Part shown: piece after piece, positions 1 through 5,463 of the stretch
Layout: the number at the start of each line of letters is the position of its first letter
Position numbering within the stretch: the stretch's first letter is position 1
Assembly (NCBI GenBank): GCA_024644145.1
Contig: JAHELO010000059.1
Location: forward strand, 1 to 8,056
DNA: 8,056 nt
Reading direction: 5' to 3'
Origin: Christiangramia sp.
GTDB taxonomy: Bacteria; Bacteroidota; Bacteroidia; Flavobacteriales; Flavobacteriaceae
Notes under the pieces: model-generated
The model's input: the letters and a program-made list of their open reading frames with translations, nothing else
Databases searched by the model: none
Told to the model about the DNA's origin: nothing
Position numbers and translations under genes: made by a program

Positions 1-752
1 CCGGATATGTGATTAATGATATCTATGATGTCCCTGCCGATATTAATAACAAACCACATCGTACTTTCATCAATAATAAAATTTCAGAAAAGGCGGCATA
101 CAGGTTGTTCTTTATTCTGAATATTACAGGAGTCGGGCTGGGCTTCTATCTGTCTAATATGATAGGAATTCCAGGATTTTCAGCTTTCTTTATATTTGGG
201 TCAGCTATACTCTATTTATATAATTCCCAGTTTCAACAAACCATCCTGGTGGGAAATATCCTGGTTAGCCTTATAGTAGGACTCATCCCAATAGGTGTGG
301 GACTTTATGATCTTTTACCGGCTATTACACCTGAAAATCGACAAACTCAGTCCACCATCTTCTCCATCCTGATAGATTATTCCATTTTCGCTTTTTTAGT
401 CAACCTGCTTAGAGAGATCGTAAAAGACCAGGAGGATATGGATGGAGATTACAATGCCGGTTACAGAACTCTCCCTATTGTCCTAGGCAAACGACGAACC
501 AACAGGGTTATTTTTACAATGGGATTAATACCGTTGGCTTTTTTGGTCTATTATATTTATCAATATCTATTCGAAAATATAAGTGCCGTTATCTATACCC
601 TATTGCTTTTGGTCGCTCCCCTGCTCTTTTTTCAGATCAATATCTGGAATGCAGATAAAAAAGTGGAGTACGGCCGGTTAAGCAACGTATTAAAAGCGGT
701 GCTATTTTTCGGACTTATTTCTATAGGCTTATTACAATTCATTTTACTTTAA
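1..752 (+). CDS. UbiA-family prenyltransferase, (di)geranylgeranylglyceryl-phosphate synthase type (5' partial)
   Basis: Integral membrane enzyme that transfers a polyprenyl chain from its diphosphate to an acceptor. Related Bacteroidota proteins are usually named geranylgeranylglycerol-phosphate geranylgeranyltransferase, the second ether-bond-forming step of archaeal-type lipids. The frame is open to base 1. The GTG at 9 is an internal valine codon, because it sits directly before the first Asp-rich motif (NDIYDVPAD; D4, D7, D11 counting that Val as 1), which in UbiA proteins lies some 60 residues from the N-terminus. So the first helix and true start are outside the window. The second Asp-rich motif is at D140, D143 and D147 (KDQEDMDGD), followed by the usual G-x-R-TLP (about 151-156). 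About six hydrophobic helices follow or separate the two motifs (around 32-50, 54-71, 77-100, 117-134, 167-188, 193-212, 227-246). Both Mg-diphosphate sites are intact, so the enzyme should be active. The acceptor is uncertain: a quinone, heme or other prenyl acceptor cannot be excluded. The Maf gene follows after four bases. Confidence 0.85.
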   Translation, partial: GYVINDIYDVPADINNKPHRTFINNKISEKAAYRLFFILNITGVGLGFYLSNMIGIPGFSAFFIFGSAILYLYNSQFQQTILVGNILVSLIVGLIPIGVGLYDLLPAITPENRQTQSTIFSILIDYSIFAFLVNLLREIVKDQEDMDGDYNAGYRTLPIVLGKRRTNRVIFTMGLIPLAFLVYYIYQYLFENISAVIYTLLLLVAPLLFFQINIWNADKKVEYGRLSNVLKAVLFFGLISIGLLQFILL

Positions 753-756
753 AATT

Positions 757-1344
757 ATGCTGAAGGACCTATTACAAGACTATGAGATCATTCTTGCATC
801 TGGATCTCCCCGAAGACAGAAATTCTTCAAGGAACTGGATATTCCTGTAACCATAGATGTTAGACCGGTTGATGAGGTGTATCCCGAAAGTTTAAAAAGA
901 GAACAGATCACAGATTACCTTTCCGTTCTTAAAGCCAGGGCATTTGAAACCCTTCAACCTCATCAGGTTCTTATTACCAGTGATACAATAGTTTATAATG
1001 ATGGGGAAGCAATGGGAAAGCCGGCAGACCATGAGGAAGCGGTGAAGATGATTAAATCACTATCTGGAAAAGATCATGAAGTGATCACTTCAGTATGCTT
1101 TACTTCTTCAGATTCCCAGAAAGTCCTCAATCATACCACCAGAGTTCATTTTTCAGAATTAAGCAATCAGGAAATCGAATATTATGTAAGTAATTTTAAA
1201 CCATTTGATAAAGCGGGAGGTTATGCCATTCAGGAATGGATAGGATTAATTGGAATTACCAGGATTGAGGGCAGTTATTTTAATGTAGTGGGATTACCCA
1301 CCCACCTGGTCTATAAAACAATTAAGGAATTGCTGAATAATTGA
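757..1344 (+). CDS. maf: Maf nucleoside-triphosphate pyrophosphatase, YhdE (dTTP/UTP) type
   Basis: Cytosolic house-cleaning enzyme that hydrolyses non-canonical or excess nucleoside triphosphates to the monophosphate and diphosphate. The 195-residue length is normal for the family. Visible signatures in order: substrate-loop LASGSPRR (13-20), KA at 59-60, the acidic metal-site strand TSDTIV (74-79, D76), GKP (87-89), LSGKDHEVIT (102-111), DKAGGYAIQ (151-159) and GSYFNVVGLP (172-181). In E. coli, YhdE proteins (dTTP/UTP) carry DKAG-x-Y-x-IQ-like sequence at this place, whereas YceF proteins (m7GTP) carry a form with Ser/Lys/Glu, so Y156, I158 and Q159 favour the YhdE class. The more common ADT is SDT here, a mild change. 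The start ATG at 757 lies four bases after the prenyltransferase stop; no other start fits the conserved N-terminal strand. Function in septation (the origin of the name) is not implied. Confidence 0.95.
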   Translation: MLKDLLQDYEIILASGSPRRQKFFKELDIPVTIDVRPVDEVYPESLKREQITDYLSVLKARAFETLQPHQVLITSDTIVYNDGEAMGKPADHEEAVKMIKSLSGKDHEVITSVCFTSSDSQKVLNHTTRVHFSELSNQEIEYYVSNFKPFDKAGGYAIQEWIGLIGITRIEGSYFNVVGLPTHLVYKTIKELLNN

Positions 1345-1358
1345 ATTTTGTACCTTTA
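1330..1358 (+). promoter_or_regulatory. Possible flavobacterial promoter before the lipoprotein gene
   Basis: TTG at 1330-1332, an 18-base spacer and TACCTTTA at 1351-1358 match the Bacteroidota sigma consensus TTG-N17..23-TAnnTTTG except for the last base. A transcript would start only a few bases before the ATG at 1368, giving a nearly leaderless message. The site overlaps the end of the Maf gene, so it would be an internal promoter in addition to read-through. One mismatch in a short degenerate motif makes this weak. Confidence 0.35.
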
Positions 1359-1367
1359 AAATAAAAT

Positions 1368-2255
1368 ATGTCCCGGCTTATCTACTTCATATTAATCTTT
1401 ACCGCGCTTACTTCCTGTGCGAATTCTACTGAAGAGTATGAACCTCTAGAACTTTCAGAAGAATTTAAAAATTACTGGTATTCCGGAGAGGCAGAAATCA
1501 CTTCTTATGACCTTAAGCAAGCCAGATATGGGGAGCTGAGAAACGGAGAAGCAGTACTAATATTCGTGACTGAAGATTTTTTACCAGAAGACCAGGTAAA
1601 GGCTAACGCTCCCGGCGAGGGTAATATTCCAGTTTTAAAACTCAATTCAACCAAAAATTTTTTAACGGGAATCTACCCCTATAGCATTATGCAGAGTTCT
1701 TTCTATCCCCTGACCGGTCAGGCGCATGCATTAAAAGTCACGGCATCCATCCAGGAATGGTGCGGGCAGGTATATTCTCAGCTTAACAATAAGGATAATT
1801 TCCAGATTTTCACCCATTCTTATTTTCAGGGAGAAGCAGATAAGAACCTGGTACTAGACAAAGATCACCTTGAAAATGAAATCTGGAATCTGCTAAGAAT
1901 AGATCATGACCAGTTACCCGTAGGAGCGTTTAAAATGATTCCTTCTTTTGAATATTTAAGGTTAAGCCATAAAGAGATAAAGGCTTATAATGCTACAGGA
2001 GAATTTTATACCCTGGATCATTTAAATGTATATAGAATAGAATATCCTGAATTAGAAAGGGTTCTTAAAATATATTTTAGGAGAGGTTTCCCGTTCAGTA
2101 TAGAAAAATGGGAAGAATCATATCCGTCAGGTTCTGGCAAAGAAGCTGAAATCCTCACCACGACTGCGATAAAAAAACAACGCATAAAAAGTGATTACTG
2201 GAATAAGAATTCGAATAAAAATCTACCTTTACGGGAAAAACTAGAGCTAAATTAA
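1368..2255 (+). CDS. Lipoprotein of unknown function in the Maf operon
   Basis: 295 residues. The N-terminus is a type II signal: short charge (R3), hydrophobic core at 4-15 and lipobox L14-T15-S16-C17, so Cys17 should be lipidated and the protein anchored in an envelope membrane. Cys17 is followed by A-N-S and then acidic residues (TEEYE), loosely like the acidic tag that sends Bacteroidota lipoproteins to the cell surface; this is only suggestive. The mature part is soluble, without repeats or further membrane spans. Likely conserved spots are EITSY (43-47), FVTEDFLP (66-73), GIYPYSIM (101-108), the EWCG around Cys132 and a basic tail with LPLREKL (286-292). I know no enzymatic motif in it. 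Homologues in flavobacteria are, as I recall, often labelled 'septum formation inhibitor Maf', but none of the Maf motifs is present, so that label would be a neighbour-derived error. It follows Maf by 23 bases and its stop overlaps the next start by one base. Confidence 0.85.
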   Translation: MSRLIYFILIFTALTSCANSTEEYEPLELSEEFKNYWYSGEAEITSYDLKQARYGELRNGEAVLIFVTEDFLPEDQVKANAPGEGNIPVLKLNSTKNFLTGIYPYSIMQSSFYPLTGQAHALKVTASIQEWCGQVYSQLNNKDNFQIFTHSYFQGEADKNLVLDKDHLENEIWNLLRIDHDQLPVGAFKMIPSFEYLRLSHKEIKAYNATGEFYTLDHLNVYRIEYPELERVLKIYFRRGFPFSIEKWEESYPSGSGKEAEILTTTAIKKQRIKSDYWNKNSNKNLPLREKLELN

Positions 2256-2794
2256 TGTACGAGCTACTTATAAATAATAGGGAAGAATTAATTTACACCC
2301 TGGGAGTTATAATCCTGATGATGTTTATTCAATTCGTTCTGAAAAAAGCAGCCAACAAGGTTGGACAGAGAAGTGAAATAAATATTACCCGTACAAGGTT
2401 AATGTTTAAATACATCAATATCCTAATTCTTCTTATCGCGGCCTTCTTGCTTTCCTTTGCATGGGGAGTGGGACTTGCAGACCTTTCCCTGATTTTTTCC
2501 TCGGTTTTTGCGGTGATAGGTGTTGCCCTCTTTGCAATCTGGTCTATATTAAGCAATATCACCTCCGGAATAATAATGTTCTTTTCCTTTCCTTATAAGA
2601 TTGGGGATACCATAAAGATCCATGATAAGGACCTTCCGGTACAGGCTGAGATAGAAGATATAAAAGCTTTTCATCTTCATTTAAGAACCCCGGAGGGGGA
2701 ATTGATCACCTATCCTAATAATCTTATCCTCCAAAAGGCAGTATCTCTCATCAAGTTAGACAGGAGGTATGATGAAGGAAAGGATGCCATCTAA
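2255..2794 (+). CDS. Short MscS-family mechanosensitive channel
   Basis: Inner-membrane protein of the small-conductance mechanosensitive channel family, expected to open under membrane tension during osmotic downshock. At 179 residues it is much shorter than E. coli MscS (286). Hydrophobic helices lie at about 13-30, 52-71 and 78-97. The third runs into the pore-lining type sequence (GVALFAIWSILSNITSGI, 89-106), followed by the beta-domain start FPYKIGDTI (112-120) and the usual end of that domain, YPNNLILQKAV (153-163). The protein stops soon after, so the C-terminal alpha/beta cage domain and the portals it forms in MscS are missing. There is no sign of a frameshift: the end is basic/acidic and the next gene begins 71 bases later, so it is probably a natural minimal form. 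Its ATG overlaps the lipoprotein stop (TAATG), suggesting translational coupling. The family assignment is firm; actual gating behaviour is inferred. Confidence 0.88.
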   Translation: MYELLINNREELIYTLGVIILMMFIQFVLKKAANKVGQRSEINITRTRLMFKYINILILLIAAFLLSFAWGVGLADLSLIFSSVFAVIGVALFAIWSILSNITSGIIMFFSFPYKIGDTIKIHDKDLPVQAEIEDIKAFHLHLRTPEGELITYPNNLILQKAVSLIKLDRRYDEGKDAI

Positions 2795-2814
2795 ATCTAA
2801 AAGAAGCCTGGAAA

Positions 2815-2848
2815 TTTGAGATAAGAGAATTGAAAGTTTTTATATTTG
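2815..2848 (+). promoter_or_regulatory. Candidate flavobacterial promoter for the PIG-L/symporter operon
   Basis: TTTG at 2815-2818, a 22-base spacer, then TATATTTG at 2841-2848, a full match to the Bacteroidota -7 element TAnnTTTG. The spacer is at the long end of the accepted range. It sits in the only real intergenic gap of the window (2795-2865). Transcription would begin around 2853-2857, leaving a leader of roughly ten bases before the ATG at 2866. This placement supports that ATG and leaves the TTG at 2830 upstream of the transcript. Confidence 0.5.
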
Positions 2849-2865
2849 GTAAAACTCTCAGTTCA

Positions 2866-5355
2866 ATGCAGAAATTTATATGTGCGGTTTTCCTTCTCTG
2901 CTTTACATTCAGTAATGCACAGGCTCCCGAAAAATGGAGTTCTTCTGAAATTTACAATCATATAAAGAAACTGAATTTCCTCGGGTCGGTTCTATATATT
3001 GCCGCCCATCCTGATGATGAAAATACCCGGCTTATCTCGTATTTCTCTAATGAAAAGAATGCGCGTACTGCCTATTTATCCCTTACCAGAGGTGACGGTG
3101 GGCAAAATTTAATAGGCCCGGAACTAAGAGAGCAGTTAGGAATAATTAGGACACAGGAATTACTGGCTGCAAGACGTATTGATGGTGGAGAGCAGTTTTT
3201 CACCCGTGCCAATGATTTTGGATACTCCAAGACTCCTTCAGAAACACTTGAAATCTGGAATAAAGAGGAAGTTTTAAGTGACGTGGTCTGGACTATTAGA
3301 AAATTCAGGCCAGATGTGATCATTAACCGTTTTGATCACAGAACTCCCGGAAGCACTCATGGCCACCATACCTCATCTGCTATTCTTAGTGTAGAAGCAT
3401 TTGACATATCAGGCTCCACAAATTTCTATAAGGACCAACTCCAGCATGTAAAACCTCATGAACCGGCCCGACTTTTCTTTAATACCTCTCCCTGGTTCTA
3501 TGGCGGGGATGAAGCTTTTCAAGAAGCCGATAAATCCAAATTTATAAGTTTTGATACCGGAACCTATTTTCCTTTAAGAGGTTTGTCTAACACCGAGATC
3601 GCATCGTTAAGCAGGAGTCAGCATAGGTCACAGGGTTTTGGTAGTACCGGTAGTCGCGGCACCCAACTGGAATATTTAGAAATCCTCAAAGGAGACCTTC
3701 CGGCTGAACAAACAGATATTTTTGATAATATAGATACCAGCTGGAATAGAGTACACAATGGGAAACAAATTGGAGAACTCCTTAACCGTGTTGAAAACAA
3801 CTTCAATTTTGAAGATCCTTCTCAAAGCTTACCTCTTTTACTTAAAGCCTATGATTTAATCCGGAACCTGGAAGATGAGCACTGGAAGGAGATCAAGACA
3901 AACGAAATCAAAGATATCATTTATGCATGTTCAGGACTGTTCCTGGAAGCTGTTGCCGAAAAACCTTTCATAACACCTTCAGAAGAATTAAAAGTGAACC
4001 TGGAAGCAATTAATAGAAGTGATCAAAATATTGTTCTCCAAACAGTTAATCTCACACCAAATAATTCAGTATTACATTCACAGATAACACTAAAAAACAA
4101 TGAAGTATGGGAAAACACCCTCCCATTTAAGATTCCAGCTGGAGCAGAATATACAACACCATATTATTTGAAAAATTCAGGTACTATGGGTATGTATTCC
4201 GTGAAAGAACAAAAGCTCAGAGGTCTGCCGGAAACACCGTTGTACACCAAAGCTTCCTTTACATTGTCTATTAATGGTACTTCATTTATCTATGATAAAC
4301 CGGTGGTCTACAAATTCAATGATGATGTATTGGGAGAGACCTACAGAAACTTCGAGATTGTACCTCCTATAGATCTGAAATTTGAAGAAAACGTGCTGAT
4401 TTTTAACACCTCAGAAGCTAAAGAAATAAGTATAAAAGTATCTTCAAAAAAAGATAATGTGGAAGGTATTCTGGATCTAAAAGCCGGAAAAGGATGGAAC
4501 ATTGAACCTCTTCAAGCAAATTTTTCGCTTAGTCAAACCGGTAGCACTGAAATACTAAGATTCAAGGTTACCCCACCCGAAGGACAAAATGAGAGCAAAC
4601 TAGAACCTATAGCAACCGTTAACGGAAAGGTCTACACGCACAGCCTGGTGGAGATAGATTATGAACATATTCCAGATCAAAACCTGATTGTACCTGCCCG
4701 CCTGAAACTCGTTAAACTTAATATCTCAAAAAAAGGAAAAAATCTGGGATATATAGAAGGTGCTGGTGACATGGTCCCTGCAGGACTGGAGCAAATAGGA
4801 TATGAAGTAAGCCGGATCTCCCCTGCAGATATTTCCCTGCATAGTTTAAAAACATTTGATGCCGTGATACTGGGCATCAGAGCATATAATATTGTTGAAG
4901 AACTGAAATTCAAACAGGAGATCTTACATGAATATGTGAAACAAGGCGGGACGATGATCATTCAATATAATACAAGCCGGGGTCTGGTTGTAGATAATAT
5001 ATCTCCTTTTCAGCTAAATCTTTCCAGGGACCGGGTGACTAACGAAAACTCAGAAGTCACTTTTATGGCACCTGCACATCCTGTATTGAATTCACCAAAT
5101 AAACTTTCTAAAGCCGACTTTGAAGGATGGGTACAGGAACGTGGACTGTATTTTCCTGATAATTGGGACGAAAACTTTACTCCTATAATAAGTATGCAGG
5201 ATCCCGGAGAGTCACCTACTACAGGCAGCCTTCTTGTTGCTAAATATGGAGAGGGTTACTATATCTACACGGGTCTTAGCTTTTTCAGACAATTTCCTGA
5301 AGCAGTTCCCGGCGCCTTTAGATTATTTGCTAATCTAATTTCTATAGGTAAATAA
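2866..5355 (+). CDS. Secreted PIG-L (LmbE-like) N-deacetylase with C-terminal amidotransferase-like domain
   Basis: Predicted Zn-dependent N-deacylase acting outside the cytoplasm, probably on an N-acetylated sugar or glycoside. With the ATG at 2866 the protein is 829 residues and begins with a clean Sec signal peptide (core 4-15, likely cut after A18 in SNA-QA). The frame also has a TTG at 2830, but it would add 12 residues before the signal and lies before the likely transcript start. The PIG-L domain covers about 35-190: AAHPDDE with H48, D50 and D51, RGDGG (75-79), and HGHH at 165-168. By analogy with MshB, H48, D51 and H168 bind zinc and D50 is the general base. A beta-rich middle region (about 360-610) resembles Ig-like/NEW3-type modules. 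The C-terminal part (about 610-829) looks like a class I glutamine-amidotransferase-type fold (FDAVILGIRAYN from 664; GGTMIIQYNTS 694-704) but has no Cys at the elbow, so it is probably a binding domain. It is far too long for the cytosolic bacillithiol enzyme BshB. The next gene overlaps by one base. Confidence 0.88.
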   Translation: MQKFICAVFLLCFTFSNAQAPEKWSSSEIYNHIKKLNFLGSVLYIAAHPDDENTRLISYFSNEKNARTAYLSLTRGDGGQNLIGPELREQLGIIRTQELLAARRIDGGEQFFTRANDFGYSKTPSETLEIWNKEEVLSDVVWTIRKFRPDVIINRFDHRTPGSTHGHHTSSAILSVEAFDISGSTNFYKDQLQHVKPHEPARLFFNTSPWFYGGDEAFQEADKSKFISFDTGTYFPLRGLSNTEIASLSRSQHRSQGFGSTGSRGTQLEYLEILKGDLPAEQTDIFDNIDTSWNRVHNGKQIGELLNRVENNFNFEDPSQSLPLLLKAYDLIRNLEDEHWKEIKTNEIKDIIYACSGLFLEAVAEKPFITPSEELKVNLEAINRSDQNIVLQTVNLTPNNSVLHSQITLKNNEVWENTLPFKIPAGAEYTTPYYLKNSGTMGMYSVKEQKLRGLPETPLYTKASFTLSINGTSFIYDKPVVYKFNDDVLGETYRNFEIVPPIDLKFEENVLIFNTSEAKEISIKVSSKKDNVEGILDLKAGKGWNIEPLQANFSLSQTGSTEILRFKVTPPEGQNESKLEPIATVNGKVYTHSLVEIDYEHIPDQNLIVPARLKLVKLNISKKGKNLGYIEGAGDMVPAGLEQIGYEVSRISPADISLHSLKTFDAVILGIRAYNIVEELKFKQEILHEYVKQGGTMIIQYNTSRGLVVDNISPFQLNLSRDRVTNENSEVTFMAPAHPVLNSPNKLSKADFEGWVQERGLYFPDNWDENFTPIISMQDPGESPTTGSLLVAKYGEGYYIYTGLSFFRQFPEAVPGAFRLFANLISIGK

Positions 5356-5462
5356 TGGAAGAACCTGAAAAGTATCATTGGAAAAAAAGCTACACCCTTG
5401 TTCTGGTTGCTAACGCCATCTATATCCTCGCATTCTATTTAATAATGAATTACTTCGCCTGA
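5355..5462 (+). CDS. Small single-span membrane protein (35 aa), possible symporter partner
   Basis: Short open frame MEEPEKYHWKKSYTLVLVAN... ending NYFA, fully contained between the deacetylase and the symporter. Its ATG shares one base with the deacetylase stop (TAATG) and its TGA ends one base before the symporter ATG, which is exactly what a translated, coupled gene would show. It has a charged N-terminus (residues 1-11, with HWKK at 8-11) and one hydrophobic helix at about 13-34 with aromatic residues at both ends. The positive-inside rule puts the N-terminus in the cytosol. It is not a signal peptide remnant, because nothing follows the helix. Some SSS transporters have small membrane partners encoded directly upstream (YhdT with PanF; DUF485 or DUF4212 proteins with acetate-type symporters), and the W-K-K-x-Y/L start before the helix is reminiscent of these. 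Partner function is an inference; an alternative is a leader peptide that only couples translation. Confidence 0.72.
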   Translation: MEEPEKYHWKKSYTLVLVANAIYILAFYLIMNYFA

Positions 5463-5463
5463 T

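Noticed and set aside
9..11. GTG as start of a 247-residue prenyltransferase
   Set aside because: It lies directly before the first Asp-rich motif, which is normally some 60 residues into a UbiA protein, and the frame is open to base 1. The gene is cut by the window edge.
2786..2830. Terminator between the MscS and PIG-L genes
   Set aside because: No GC-rich inverted repeat with a T run is visible; only a short ATCTAA direct repeat near 2789-2800, which is chance-level.
2830..2832. TTG start for the PIG-L gene (841 residues)
   Set aside because: It adds 12 residues before a complete signal peptide and lies upstream of a TAnnTTTG promoter element; the ATG at 2866 explains everything better.
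4677..4961. Reverse-strand open frame of 94 residues inside the PIG-L gene
   Set aside because: Antisense shadow of a gene with strong family motifs; Ser/Cys/Pro-rich composition without any recognisable domain. The shorter reverse frames at 2329-2562, 3072-3323, 3618-3806, 5488-5688, 5815-6003 and 7400-7666 were rejected for the same reason.
2866..5355. Bacillithiol deacetylase BshB1
   Set aside because: BshB1 is a cytosolic protein of about 235 residues; this one has a signal peptide and two large extra domains.
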